64,000 nucleotides of DNA from Pseudanabaena sp. PCC 7367 (GTDB taxonomy: Bacteria; Cyanobacteriota; Cyanobacteriia; Pseudanabaenales; Pseudanabaenaceae), in contig NC_019690.1 of NCBI RefSeq assembly GCF_000317065.1, positions 248,001 to 312,000 of the forward strand. The letters are read 5' to 3'. The first letter of the stretch is position 1. The number at the start of each line of letters is the position of its first letter. The position numbers and the translations under genes were made by a program. The notes under the pieces are model-generated. The model did no database searches. It saw only the letters and a program-made list of their open reading frames with translations, and was not told where the DNA came from. Below are positions 53,065 to 62,341 of this stretch, piece by piece.

Positions 53065-54312
53065 TTAGTTAGCCAATTGATAACCTTCACCATAGGTAGC
53101 CGTAATGCTGTCTAGCGATCGGCGGAACCCTTGTTCATATAGCAGCTTATCTACTCTGGCCTGCTTTTCATGGTCTTGCGCCTGACGCACTACCCGTTGA
53201 ATGCGCGGTGGGCGGGCAGCGGGCAGATTATATTCAGTAATCCAGCGGGCGAGGGTGCGATTGAGGGTTTCGGAGAGAATATCGGCATCGGCCTGGGTTT
53301 TTTCGAGGCGGACTTCATTCCCAACTGAATCCCTGGCTCTGGAACCGCCCGAACCAGTTTGATCGGTAGTGCCGGTTTCACCCAGTACACATTTACTAAT
53401 TTCGTTATTACAGAAATTGCAGAGGCTTTCATAGGTGGCGATCGAGCCATTCTGGGCAGCAGTTTGGAAGTTGATTTCCATCTCCTTGGGCATGATCACG
53501 CGATAGCCCTGGGAAATATCGGTGAGGGCATCGAGCAAAACCTGTTGGGCATCCTGGCTAGTCCCCTGGGGATATTTACCCACCGCCAGCGGTGAACCAT
53601 AGCGTTCGGCAAAGGTGAGCCAGAATTGCAGGTTTTGGCGCTTGAAGAACACTGGCCAGAACACCTTGGAACCCAGCCCCCAACCCCAGGGGTTATCATC
53701 ATCACTACCATATTGATGCACGATGAATTTGCGATCGGGGACGGCTTCGCCCTTAATTCGCTCTGCCGGGGTGAGTAAGCGCAGGTCGAACTCTCCGGCT
53801 TCGTTGGCCACGAACGTAAAGCGGCGGCGATCGTGGATTTTGATCCGATGGGCGATAATTTGCTGATTGTGGCGCTGCCAGATGATTTCAGCCACGGCAT
53901 AGCCATAATAAATTGCTTCCAAAAGCCCCAGACATACGCCATCAAACCCGCGCACGTTCAGGGTGGTGCTGGTTGAGTTGCTAGAAACAGGCACCGCCAG
54001 GTTATGGAGTTGTTGGCGCACCAGCTCGGCGGCCTGTTGATCGATCGCTTCATCGCTGGCGGGAATCACTTCCCAGAGTAAGCGAATTACGGATAAATAG
54101 CGCTTTTCTAGCACCGCTGATAAATGGCAATCGCGGGCTGCTTCGGTATAAATTTCCAAGCCCTTGCCACCACCCCTGGTCTGCAGGGTTTTATCGGGAT
54201 TAGTAATCGGAAAGCCATTAAAAAGACCACCAAAATTAAGATGGTTGCGATTGAGATTGGCGAATTCGTTGGTTTGGGTGCTGGTCAATCGGGCTGGGGT
54301 TGTTTCTTTCAT
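53065..54312 (-). CDS. Mu-like phage portal protein (DUF935, gp29 family), orphan
   Basis: The 415-aa protein of the DUF935 family includes RDCHLSAVLEKRYLSVIRLLWEVIPAS, FDGVCLGLLEAIYYGYAVAEIIWQ, KFIVHQYGSDDDNPWGWGLGSKVFWPVFFKRQNLQFWLTFAERYGSPLAVGKYPQG, EMEINFQTAAQNGSIATYESLCNFCNNEISKCVLGETGTTDQT and LNRTLARWITEYNLP. Portal proteins form the DNA entry ring of tailed phages. No other phage gene is in the window, so this is an isolated remnant or a domesticated gene. The frame is intact though somewhat shorter than many family members. Confidence 0.88.
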   Translation of the reverse strand: MKETTPARLTSTQTNEFANLNRNHLNFGGLFNGFPITNPDKTLQTRGGGKGLEIYTEAARDCHLSAVLEKRYLSVIRLLWEVIPASDEAIDQQAAELVRQQLHNLAVPVSSNSTSTTLNVRGFDGVCLGLLEAIYYGYAVAEIIWQRHNQQIIAHRIKIHDRRRFTFVANEAGEFDLRLLTPAERIKGEAVPDRKFIVHQYGSDDDNPWGWGLGSKVFWPVFFKRQNLQFWLTFAERYGSPLAVGKYPQGTSQDAQQVLLDALTDISQGYRVIMPKEMEINFQTAAQNGSIATYESLCNFCNNEISKCVLGETGTTDQTGSGGSRARDSVGNEVRLEKTQADADILSETLNRTLARWITEYNLPAARPPRIQRVVRQAQDHEKQARVDKLLYEQGFRRSLDSITATYGEGYQLAN

Positions 54313-54690
54313 GGTGATTACTTTCTAACTCGTTGGGGTTCTTAATGGGTTTGGTTGGCCTGGTAAAATCGCTGATTAGCTAGCTGAGCATGATTATGTG
54401 CCGACGGCGAAGTATTACTTACACCACGGCGATCGGAAAAGAATTAAAAAACAGAACTAAAAAGAATTAATTAATTAGTAAGCTGGTTATGCTCGCTAAA
54501 CTATTATTGGCGGTTGTTAGATAATGTTTGTAGTAGTTGCCGATATTGATCGCTGCTTCGTCATTCTCTAGAGCAGCGGCATGGTGATATTCATTCCCAT
54601 CTTAATAAATTAGTGGGAATCGCAGTAAGGAATAGGATTATGCTAATCATTCCGCCATTGGCTCACTTGCTCAATCAAGTTAAAGTTGAT
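54313..54690. other. Intergenic region left of the IS relic
   Basis: 378 bp with no convincing gene. It probably carries the promoter of the portal gene. A run of AATTAATTAATTAG lies near 54463. Confidence 0.35.
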
Positions 54691-54937
54691 TACCCCTAGT
54701 TTGTCACATGACGTTTGCAGCAAGGAGATGAACATAAAAGCAAACCAACCCTGGCTATAGAGATAATCAAAACGCTTCAGGGGATGGGATTCAAGTTTAA
54801 ATTGGTACTGGCAGATAGCCTATATGGCGAAAGCACTAGATTCAAGGAGCTTTTTCAATTCACCAACGCTTTTACCGGCTGGATTCCTAGCAATCCACAT
54901 CGCTTCTTCCTACACCCAATATGACAAACTAGGGGTA
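54691..54937 (+). mobile_element. 247-bp IS relic with perfect 16-bp inverted ends
   Basis: TACCCCTAGTTTGTCA (54691-54706) and TGACAAACTAGGGGTA (54922-54937) are perfect inverted repeats. Between them is a 69-codon frame (54715-54924) containing MGFKFKLVLADSLYGESTRFKEL, the region around a catalytic Asp of IS701/IS4-type DDE transposases. Most of the transposase is missing, so it is a non-autonomous, MITE-like deletion derivative. Confidence 0.8.
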
Positions 54938-54942
54938 TATGC

Positions 54943-55092
54943 TCTATTGATGAGTTTTCCTGGGAAAGTCGGCTAGCTGCTACTACGGATCAGCAATGGG
55001 GCAAGATTTTGGCGGCGGTTGATCAGGAGATCGCGGATGGCGGGACGATCCCAATGGAAGAACTTTTTCCCGCTTATTTATCGAAGAACTAA
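54943..55092 (+). pseudogene. C-terminal remnant of a small gene
   Basis: Directly behind the relic a frame reads SIDEFSWESRLAATTDQQW, continues GKILAAVDQEIADGGTIPMEELFPAYLSKN and stops at 55092. It resembles the end of a small antitoxin-like protein (IPMEELFP). No start codon with a ribosome site is present; its 5' part was lost or displaced by the element. Confidence 0.45.
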
Positions 55093-55145
55093 ACTAAAGC
55101 CGATCACTTTGTGGTATTTGTAGAATATCAATAGCTATAAATATT

Positions 55146-55544
55146 ATGAATAAATCAAGCTTGATTGCTGGTTTGACTGTGATTGGTATTGCTTTGCCTG
55201 TATTTAGCCAAGCCAATGGATTTGTGCCGGTTGGTACAACTAGTAGCTCTGAAGTTTACACTCGACCTGATGGCTTTAGATCCATTAATAAAAGGCAGGG
55301 TATTGTTGAGTACACAATTGTCTCAGTCAAAAATAATGTAAATAGTCCTACTGACTCTAAATACTTTGAAAGTGTTTACAGATCTTGGTGTTCAACTGGA
55401 AATGTTGAAAGGCAGGTAGCTACTGTCTACGATTCAAGTAGGCGGCAGCTTTACGCATCACTCGAAGCGGAAACTTCAATTCCAACAGATGATAGTCCGC
55501 ATGGAGTAGCTAGAGATATGGCATGTAGTAAGTTTGGATACTAA
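55146..55544 (+). CDS. Exported hypothetical protein
   Basis: The 132-aa product has a signal peptide (MNKSSLIAGLTVIGIALPVFSQANG, cut near residue 23). The mature part has two cysteines (YRSWCSTG, DMACSKFGY) likely to form a disulfide, and a beta-rich pattern. The frame is intact. No family recognised. Periplasmic or extracellular location inferred. Confidence 0.6.
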   Translation: MNKSSLIAGLTVIGIALPVFSQANGFVPVGTTSSSEVYTRPDGFRSINKRQGIVEYTIVSVKNNVNSPTDSKYFESVYRSWCSTGNVERQVATVYDSSRRQLYASLEAETSIPTDDSPHGVARDMACSKFGY

Positions 55545-55677
55545 TCATAAAATTTGTAAAATGTTGAACCTGTAGTCATCAAGTCATTTCTATTTGCAGT
55601 TAAGCAATCGCCCTATTTCCATTCTTAAGCTACCCAGATCTCGCTACAATCTTGGTCAGTAGCAAAAAGGAGCAGCA

Positions 55678-56271
55678 ATGGCGATCGCACAGCCCACCAC
55701 GATGATCGAGTTTTTTAATAAAAGCGCCGGGATCTGGTTTACCCAGCGTACCGTTCACCACTTCGATACGGTGGCGGATGAGTCGGGCGAGTCGAAGTTA
55801 TATGTTAATCCCGTGGCGGCGGATGATCAGCGCGTAATCGAAATTTGCCAGTCCCAGGGCATTGATGAAAGTAGCGCAACGGGCGGCGCGGCGTTCATGT
55901 GGCAGGAACACAAAGAAGACGTGGGCGATCCAGACCCCGACAAGGCAGCGGTTCTGGTCGATGTGCCCGATGATGAAACGGGAAAGTCAGGAAAGCTACT
56001 GCGTAATCAGGGCTATGTGGAACGGATTCCGGTGGTGAGTCGCTATTGGTTTGGGCAAGATGGCATCCTCACGATCGACACCGAGTATGACCATAACCAG
56101 GGTCAGGAGCGTGCCTGGTTCATTACCAATGACTTTCGGGTGCGGGTCAGCACGGTGCGAATGCAAAACGGCGTGTATTTAATGACCTATTGTTCAGAAC
56201 GGCGCTATCTGGCCGAGCCGGATCTAGAGGCGATGGTGCAGGCGAACTTGGAACGAGCAGCGATCGCCTGA
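55678..56271 (+). CDS. CpeS/CpcS-family bilin lyase
   Basis: The 197-aa protein of the CpeS/CpcS family has IEFFNKSAGIWFTQRTVHHFD (W-x-x-QRTxH signature), ESKLYVNPV, GKLLRNQGYVERIPVVSRYWFGQDGILTIDTEYDHNQGQERAWFITNDFRVRVS. It is distinct from CpeS at 23189. Likely candidates are CpcS/CpcU (phycocyanobilin on beta subunit or allophycocyanin) or CpeU; sequence reading alone cannot decide. GGAG lies 8 bases before ATG. It is convergent with the cpeC-like gene. Confidence 0.8.
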   Translation: MAIAQPTTMIEFFNKSAGIWFTQRTVHHFDTVADESGESKLYVNPVAADDQRVIEICQSQGIDESSATGGAAFMWQEHKEDVGDPDPDKAAVLVDVPDDETGKSGKLLRNQGYVERIPVVSRYWFGQDGILTIDTEYDHNQGQERAWFITNDFRVRVSTVRMQNGVYLMTYCSERRYLAEPDLEAMVQANLERAAIA

Positions 56272-56328
56272 GCAGTTAGCCCCCTGGTTGAGGGAACTAA
56301 CTAATCAACTAAATCAACCTATTACAAC

Positions 56329-57183
56329 CTATATAGGTGTAATGCTAGCGATCACGCCACCCTGACGGTGAATGCGCTGATATTCATAGGACAATTTGTC
56401 AAACGGCACCAAGAAGACCTGGTTAGCACGGCGGAACTGGGAAGATTTCCTAAACTTGTTAGCACGATAGCCTGTGACTTCAACCCGATAGACTTTGCCT
56501 TGTTCGCGGGCACCAACACCAAAGCGAGCACCCGTGGCTGGATTTCTGAAGGTGGCTCCATCGCTGGCTGGCGAAATCACCGCCGTAGGTGTACCCAGAA
56601 TGGTCAAAGAATTAAGTTTCGGCTTCTTGCCCGATAGATCACCTTTGAGACTGCTGCTAGCAGAACCGCGTACTAACTGGAACAGGTGGGTGAACTGAGT
56701 CATACTGGTGCAAGCTTCGGTTTTGTAGCCGCGAATATAGGGCACGCCATCTTCACCAAATGTAGCTTGATACTCGTCGCTATCAATATAAGAATCAATA
56801 TCAGCCTCAAATCCTTCTGTGTCGAGGATCGTGCTATGTCCCCGCATCTCTTCTAGATCCAAGGGAGCCCGACCCAGCAGATGGCGGAAGTTCAGTTCGA
56901 TCGCCCGATAGCGAGCACAACTGGTGAAGAAGCGGGAGCGATAGAGTTCTGATTTGGCAACGGCACGCACAAACCCACGCACGCTTAATTCTTGGCGCTT
57001 GAATTGGGATTCTGGCACCGCAAGACGCTCGCTGTCCATCACATAAGCATTGCCCAATACCTGGCGATAGACCGCTGAAATAATTGTTTCGGCTTCTTCT
57101 TCAGAGAGGCCAGGCACCCATTCAAGTAGTGGGGTTTCATCAAACCGACTGACCCCTAAGCGTGAAGCTGGTCCAAAAGACAT
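56329..57183 (-). CDS. Phycoerythrin-associated rod linker, second CpeC-type
   Basis: The 284-aa protein, MSFGPASRLGVSRFDETPLLEWVPGLSEEEAETIISAVYRQVLGNAYVMDSERL, is very like CpeC of other cyanobacteria and even closer to that type than the gene at 21044. It has a PBS_linker_poly domain then a C-terminal CpcD-like domain (KVYRVEVTGYRANKFRKSSQFRRANQVFLVPFDKLSYEYQRIHRQGGVIASITPI). The upstream element at 57381-57411 is shared with cpeC at 21044. It could be used under different light or fill another rod position. Confidence 0.9.
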   Translation of the reverse strand: MSFGPASRLGVSRFDETPLLEWVPGLSEEEAETIISAVYRQVLGNAYVMDSERLAVPESQFKRQELSVRGFVRAVAKSELYRSRFFTSCARYRAIELNFRHLLGRAPLDLEEMRGHSTILDTEGFEADIDSYIDSDEYQATFGEDGVPYIRGYKTEACTSMTQFTHLFQLVRGSASSSLKGDLSGKKPKLNSLTILGTPTAVISPASDGATFRNPATGARFGVGAREQGKVYRVEVTGYRANKFRKSSQFRRANQVFLVPFDKLSYEYQRIHRQGGVIASITPI

Positions 57184-57380
57184 TAGATCCTATCTCCTAA
57201 TTAACGAAAAAAGTTAAAAATTTTAATCTCAAGAATGTAAAGCGGTTACTAACAAATTTAGGCAAATCAGGTTGCTGTCAAAGCAATTGCTAAGCTAATC
57301 AAGTCAACCATGTGAAGTCATTGATAGCATAAGGTTTATATAGATAGCCTCAGCTTAAATTCTTATCCTAAAAGGTGTTT

Positions 57381-57411
57381 ATTAACGAACTGTATTTAAC
57401 AAACGGTAATA
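57381..57411 (-). promoter_or_regulatory. Candidate operator shared with cpeC
   Basis: On the minus strand TATTACCGTTTGTTAAATACAG continues with TTCGTTAAT; the site before cpeC (20680) reads TATTACTGTTTGTAACATACAG then TTCATGG. About 23 of 29 positions match. It lies about 198 bases before the second cpeC-like ATG. Confidence 0.5.
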
Positions 57412-57476
57412 TTATTTTATGACATTACGTTACAGTTATGAATTATTAATGCCTGGCAATTTATACTAATATGTCA

Positions 57477-57524
57477 AGCGTATAGAAAGCCTATAGAAAG
57501 CGTATTAGAGCGTATTAGAGCGAT
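57477..57524. repeat. Tandem 10-11 bp direct repeats
   Basis: AGCGTATAGAA, AGCCTATAGAA, AGCGTATTAG, AGCGTATTAG and AGCG follow one another. Near-helical spacing suggests a possible regulator site for the pebAB or cpeC-like promoter. Confidence 0.5.
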
Positions 57525-57915
57525 GTAAACCTAGCAGCACCGATCGAATTTGGGTTCCTTGGCGATCGACCAGACTATTCATTAACAATATGTTATATTT
57601 CCGCCGCATCCATAAACTTTAGTCTATGTTTGGCTGGTGCTAAGCAGATCTAAGGTGGGCTAAAGGTAGATGAAAGGATTGTTTTAGCCTAAATGAGATC
57701 GCAATCAGAAATCACTTAAATCGTATATTAATAGCATGATTTAGCTATATATCCATCAAGTTTACTCTATGCAAAGTAACCTACAGGTAAATTTACGTCC
57801 ATGTTTAGTAGATGGGCTATTGCTAAAATATCTTATTAATGAAATTCCTAATTACTAATATTTTTTTTGTATAGATGTAGATGCGTAAGTATTAAGTATA
57901 GATGCATAAGTATAG

Positions 57916-58674
57916 ATGTATAAACCTTTTCTAGACCATCTGGAAGTCTCGCTACGGCAACGGTTTGAGTTACGCGATCGGCCGATTCCGTCTGGATTGG
58001 AAAGCCAGGTTAGTAAGCGGGGCAAGAATCCAGCCACGATTCGCAGTTGGTGTTATGAATGTCCAGAGTTGCGTAAAGCCCGCTATACCTACATTGATGC
58101 GGGTGAGAGTGCGCAGATTTTTAACAGTGTGATTTATCCTGGCCATCAGTATGATTTGCCCCTGTTGGGAATTGATTTTCTTTCGTTTGGCAAGGTGAAA
58201 AACCTGATTGTGATGGACTTCCAGCCGTTGTTTCAAGACCCTGACTACCTGGAAAAATACATCAAGCCACTCAAAAGCCTGCACGATCGCTACCCTGATT
58301 TGGCGCAGAATTTGGAAATGAAGTTCTATGATGCGAATCAGTATTTTTCTAAATATTTGCTATTTGCTAAAACAGACCCAGAAACGGTTCGCACCAGGGT
58401 ATTTGAAGCATTCAAAGACTATTTAGAACTCTACTGGCAAATGCTGGCCGCCGCCACGCCTAACTATGATCCAGCTTCGCTCACTTGCATTGCCCAGGCA
58501 CAAAAAGACTACGATCAATATAGTGCCGATCGAGATCCGGCTTCGGGTTTATTCAGCAGTTATTTTGGCCATGAATGGTCAGAAAAGTTCCTCTATGGCT
58601 TTTTGTTTGAGGATGCCGTACCCAAAGTTGAACCAGTTGAACCAGCGATCGCTGCCGTACCAGTTAAGGCTTAA
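57916..58674 (+). CDS. pebA: 15,16-dihydrobiliverdin:ferredoxin oxidoreductase PebA
   Basis: The 252-aa ferredoxin-dependent bilin reductase family protein has MYKPFLDHLEVSLRQRFELRDRPIPSGLES, FNSVIYPGHQYDLPLLGIDFLSFG, VKNLIVMDFQPLF and DPASGLFSSYFGHEWSEKFLYGFLFED. It reduces biliverdin to 15,16-dihydrobiliverdin, which PebB completes to phycoerythrobilin. The last 15 residues (VEPVEPAIAAVPVKA) are an extra proline/valine-rich tail. pebB follows after 56 bases. Confidence 0.95.
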   Translation: MYKPFLDHLEVSLRQRFELRDRPIPSGLESQVSKRGKNPATIRSWCYECPELRKARYTYIDAGESAQIFNSVIYPGHQYDLPLLGIDFLSFGKVKNLIVMDFQPLFQDPDYLEKYIKPLKSLHDRYPDLAQNLEMKFYDANQYFSKYLLFAKTDPETVRTRVFEAFKDYLELYWQMLAAATPNYDPASLTCIAQAQKDYDQYSADRDPASGLFSSYFGHEWSEKFLYGFLFEDAVPKVEPVEPAIAAVPVKA

Positions 58675-58730
58675 GGGTCAGGTAGTTAGGATTTAATTTT
58701 AATTTAATTGCATGATTTTAATTTAATTAC

Positions 58731-59477
58731 ATGACTTTATATCAACCTTTTTTAGACTATGCGATCGAGCTGTTGCAAGCACGCTTAGACCTCTCCCCCT
58801 ATCCGATTCCAGATGGGTTTGAGTCCAAGTCCGCCACCACTGGCAAGGGTCGCAATCAATATGAAGTCCTGACCACCAGCTATGGCTATCAAGCGCCCAA
58901 GCTACGCCAAATTCGGGCGGCCCATGTGCAGGGGGGCAAGTCGTTGCAGGTTTTGAATTTTGTGATTTTTCCGCAGCTAAACTATGACCTGCCGTTTTTT
59001 GGCGCGGATCTGGTGACGCTGCCCGGTGGCCATTTGATCGCGTTGGATATGCAGCCTTTGTTCCGCGATGATCCTGCCTATCAAGCTAAATATGCCGCGC
59101 CAATTATGCCAATTTTCGAGAAATATCAAGCCCATTTGCCCTGGGGTGGTGATTTCCCCGCTGAGGCCAGCCAGTTCTTTTCACCGGCTTTTTTGTGGAC
59201 GCGGCCAAAGGAAGATGAGGCGGTGCAAACCCATGTGTTTGATGCGTTTAAGGAGTATTTGCAAGCCTATTTAGACTTTGCCGATCGCGCCGCGCCAATT
59301 ACCGACAGCGCTGAATTAGCCAAAATTGAAGCCGCCCAACTGCGCTATTTACGCTATCGCGCCGAGAAAGACCCGGCCAGGGGCATGTTCACGCGGTTCT
59401 ATGGATCGCAATGGACGGAAGAATATATTCACGGCTTCCTGTTTGATTTGGAGCGCAAATTAGCGATCAGCCATTAG
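58731..59477 (+). CDS. pebB: Phycoerythrobilin:ferredoxin oxidoreductase PebB
   Basis: The 248-aa bilin reductase has [98 protein letters not shown] and [27 protein letters not shown]. PebB converts dihydrobiliverdin to phycoerythrobilin, the chromophore for CpeA and CpeB. It forms an operon with pebA. Confidence 0.96.
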   Translation: MTLYQPFLDYAIELLQARLDLSPYPIPDGFESKSATTGKGRNQYEVLTTSYGYQAPKLRQIRAAHVQGGKSLQVLNFVIFPQLNYDLPFFGADLVTLPGGHLIALDMQPLFRDDPAYQAKYAAPIMPIFEKYQAHLPWGGDFPAEASQFFSPAFLWTRPKEDEAVQTHVFDAFKEYLQAYLDFADRAAPITDSAELAKIEAAQLRYLRYRAEKDPARGMFTRFYGSQWTEEYIHGFLFDLERKLAISH

Positions 59478-59562
59478 TTCTATTTAGATTCAACGGCATA
59501 GAGGTGATGTAAATGTGATGTAAATGTAATTTAAGTTGCTCGCATCCACTAAATCGCATCCA

Positions 59563-60021
59563 CTAAGAAGTAAGCGGTTGAAACTGTTGAGGTGGTTTAA
59601 CCATCGTTGGGGGATTGTTCCGCCTCACGATCGCCGGGTTCGCCGGGTTAGACTGGCTATGCTTTAGTTTGCTCAGGAGGTCACGCTTAGTGGCCAGCAC
59701 ATTAAAAATATTATAGGTAGCGGTTAGCTTTAGCATGGTTTCAATATTGGGGCTAACTGAGCATAATGCCAGCCGCGAGCCATCCTTGCGTAATTCCTTT
59801 AATAATTTAATTAATGCACCCAGCCCCGTGCCATCAATAACCTTGATATCCTGTAAATCAATTATTAGATAGATGGGCAGATGATTTAAATTGGTTGTTA
59901 GCTCTTCTACAAAAGCGATCGCTTCCAGGTAAAATTGCTGATAGTTGCTGCGATCGATTTTACCTGATGGCTTGATTACCTTTACCCTAGGAAAGCCTTT
60001 AATGTTTTTTTTCTCTACCAT
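59563..60021 (-). CDS. STAS-domain protein (anti-sigma factor antagonist-like)
   Basis: The protein is about 152 aa from ATG 60021 (MVEKKNIKGFPRVKVIKPSG); the frame extends to TTG 60105. The STAS domain includes YQQFYLEAIAFVEELTTNLNHLPIYLIIDLQDIKVIDGTGLGALIKLLKELRKDGSRLALCSVSPNIETMLKLTATYNIF. At the usual phosphorylation position it has DGTGLG (Thr) instead of Ser. The tail after residue about 125 is proline-rich. No partner kinase is near. It is in the spacer between pebB and a lyase gene. Confidence 0.8.
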   Translation of the reverse strand: MVEKKNIKGFPRVKVIKPSGKIDRSNYQQFYLEAIAFVEELTTNLNHLPIYLIIDLQDIKVIDGTGLGALIKLLKELRKDGSRLALCSVSPNIETMLKLTATYNIFNVLATKRDLLSKLKHSQSNPANPAIVRRNNPPTMVKPPQQFQPLTS

Positions 60022-60542
60022 ATCTAATCTAGAATCTGCTATTTCTTTAAATTCGGCTGCTTTTTCCCAGTTGCAAAAACAACCATTTTTTGCCAATTTA
60101 AGCAATGGTTTGTCTTAAGTAACCGCTTAGATTAGATATTAAGAAATATTAAAAATAATTTAACCCACCATTGGTCATAGAAATCTACTTTCGATCGACA
60201 TAAATCGACGTAAGTTTATATAAATACTGGCTTTCACCTAGTTGGATAGGAGCAGCGGCCTAGTAATTGCTAAGGTGAAGGCTAAACTGATTAAGCTCTG
60301 GGATTCCGTCGTTTGCAACTGGCATTCAGCCAACTACGCTAAAACTTACGCAGCGCCAAATTTATGATAATGGGGTATTGCTGCTTTACTACCGCATTAC
60401 TTTACTACCACATTAAGTAATTAACCAGAATCGTATTCAATAGATTTAAATAGCCCTAAGGTAGTCCTAAGTTAGGATTTGCCATATTAACGCCAAATCA
60501 CATTAACTTCTCAGGTTTGGTTGACCAACCAAGATTTGCTCG
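60022..60542. other. Intergenic region
   Basis: No gene seen in about 520 bp. The TTG-started extension of the STAS frame covers the first 84 bases. A GTTTGCAACTGGC patch and direct TTTACTACC repeats (about 60384-60411) are present. No terminator is evident for the gene at 60543. Confidence 0.35.
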
Positions 60543-61124
60543 TTAGCTGCTGGGTTGTTTTTGTTCTACGCCAAAGCCCACCAACATCACGTTTTTGAGT
60601 GGCGCTCCAGGGGTAGGGCGCAGGTAGTTAATAATCTTGCGGATGCGCAACTGGGGATTGATCAGCGTAATCGAATCGACCGAAACCACGCTGGTGTAGG
60701 TGGTAGTCATTTTTAATTCTTTCAAAATTGGATCAAAGGTGAACTTGGCCACCATTGGTTTAGCTTCTTCGTAGGCGCGATCGCGCAAATAGTCCCCGGT
60801 CAGGATCTCGGTATGTGAGTCTGGATTGGCCTGGGGTTGATAGACAAACATCAAGTTAAGGGATTGAGTGACCCGATCGCCATGTTCGGATACCGTCTCG
60901 AAGCCTAGATGAAACCCAGGATATTGATCGGGGTTTTTGATCAGGTCATATTGATTATCGAGTAGCACCTTTTGTTTGCTAGCCTCGGTGAGCGGGAAGA
61001 TCGCAAAATCCGTGTGCGATCGCTCAATATCGTTGGCGGCCAGATAATGATAGGTGCGCTCGCTGGACCATCTGCCCACGCATTGGATAAAGAAATCATT
61101 AAATATTTGGATGCTATGATTCAT
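60543..61124 (-). CDS. CpeS/CpcS-family bilin lyase (third copy)
   Basis: The protein is about 193 aa from MNHSIQIFNDFFIQCVGRWSSERTYHYLAAND (61124); the frame extends nine codons upstream. Family signatures are GRWSSERTYHYL, SHTDFAIFPLT, GDYLRDRAYEEAKPMVAKFTFDPILKELKMTTTYTSVVSVDSITLINPQLRIRKIINY. It is the most divergent of the three CpeS-type proteins here and looks like the CpcV/CpeU-like branch. Which bilin and site it serves cannot be told. Confidence 0.78.
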   Translation of the reverse strand: MNHSIQIFNDFFIQCVGRWSSERTYHYLAANDIERSHTDFAIFPLTEASKQKVLLDNQYDLIKNPDQYPGFHLGFETVSEHGDRVTQSLNLMFVYQPQANPDSHTEILTGDYLRDRAYEEAKPMVAKFTFDPILKELKMTTTYTSVVSVDSITLINPQLRIRKIINYLRPTPGAPLKNVMLVGFGVEQKQPSS

Positions 61125-62341
61125 TGTTATTAAAGATGGCTGCTGGAGCATGGTTTGAGATATGATTTAGTTTAAGCTTGACAAGGACTTAACCTGATCA
61201 AATTTAGTTGAATCTGGTTAAGTAATAGTTGAATTTGTTGAATTAAGGCATGAATTAAGATGCAAATAAAAATTAAACCGGATGCGGTTGCGAGCTAAAT
61301 CAAGTTTAGTCACTATAAACTGCCGTGCAGGTTGATTGTTTTTTGACCGCATTATTACTCGTTATGGCGCGTCATAATTGGTGATATCTAAGAGCTTGAT
61401 ATCTAAGAAATTTATATTTAAGCAAGTGAATTAATTTGCGCCTGTAATCGTCTGTAATCAGTTAATTTGGGCTACCGATCGAAAAATAGTAAATAATTCT
61501 TTCCGTAGCGCGATTAATGTGATTAATGTGATTAATGTGATTAATGTGATTGATGTGATTGATGTGATTGTACATTCACAAAACACCGCTCCATCTCTGC
61601 GATGTAGGCCAGCCGATCGATCTTATGCCTGATTTTATGCTTGATTTAAATTCCCAGGCTAATTGTGCCGAACTAGCCGGAATTGCCACGACTTAAGCTT
61701 TAAGCTTGCAGCATCTAAGACTTGAAGGTTTGAAGACTTACTGATTGGCTACCTGTGGCGATTCTCAATCGCTTTAGATGCCAATATCTCCGTCTAATTT
61801 TGAAAACCTAAATATACCTGCATAGATACTGCAAGGAGATTCAATGAATTTAATTGGTAGGTATTGCTTCCCCTGGGAACTAAAATGCCATTGATTCCTA
61901 AGTCTTAAGTAGCGTAACTGGAAAACAATGATGCATCGATCGCTCAGGGCTAAAACGTTCAGATGCTGTAACTACCTAGTCCCTATTTAAACTATAAACT
62001 AACAAACTAAACAATGGTTGGCAATTGAACTAATTAATTACTAATTAATTACTAACTAAATTTAATTACTAAATAAACCAACTTGTTTCTTTAGTTTGGC
62101 TAACTTGATCATAGCCTTAATAGCCTTACATTTAATTATTTTACTAATACCATTAATCTAAATCTATATATCTAATATATGTCCAATATATATGCGTTTA
62201 GACCGGGTAAGCTAAATAAAAATGAATCGATCGATGCACTTAATTAATTTAATTAACTTGATTGATTCAATTAACTAAGCATTAAGTCAAGCCCTGGCGA
62301 TCGTTAAAATACGCTAAATATCATTGCCGCCAACATTGCCG
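61125..62341. other. Long intergenic region
   Basis: About 1.2 kb with no supported gene. It is AT-rich with many TTAATTAAC-like words, a 9-bp tandem repeat at 61512-61569 and the duplicated GATATCTAAGA near 61382-61407. Possibly leader sequence for the lyase gene plus decayed DNA; nothing in it looks coding. Confidence 0.5.
61512..61569. repeat. 9-bp tandem repeat (GATTAATGT x4, GATTGATGT x2)
   Basis: Four copies of GATTAATGT are followed by two of GATTGATGT and a partial GATT. This is typical of slippage-generated minisatellites; it may vary in number between strains. Confidence 0.75.

Larger units (their letters stand above)
57184..57915. promoter_or_regulatory. Divergent region between a cpeC-like gene and pebA
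   Basis: 732 bp without a gene. It holds the shared phycobilisome element (57381-57411), a tandem 10-11 bp repeat (57477-57524), and short TAGATG(T/C)ATAAG repeats just before pebA (about 57873-57922). The pebA ATG (57916) has no clear ribosome site. Confidence 0.45.

Noticed and set aside
55678-61124. Assigning exact names (CpcS, CpcU, CpcV, CpeU) to the two extra CpeS-family genes
   Set aside because: The subfamilies cannot be separated by eye; only family membership is claimed.
61512-61569. CRISPR-like repeat array
   Set aside because: The 9-bp units are directly adjacent with no spacers and there are no cas genes.
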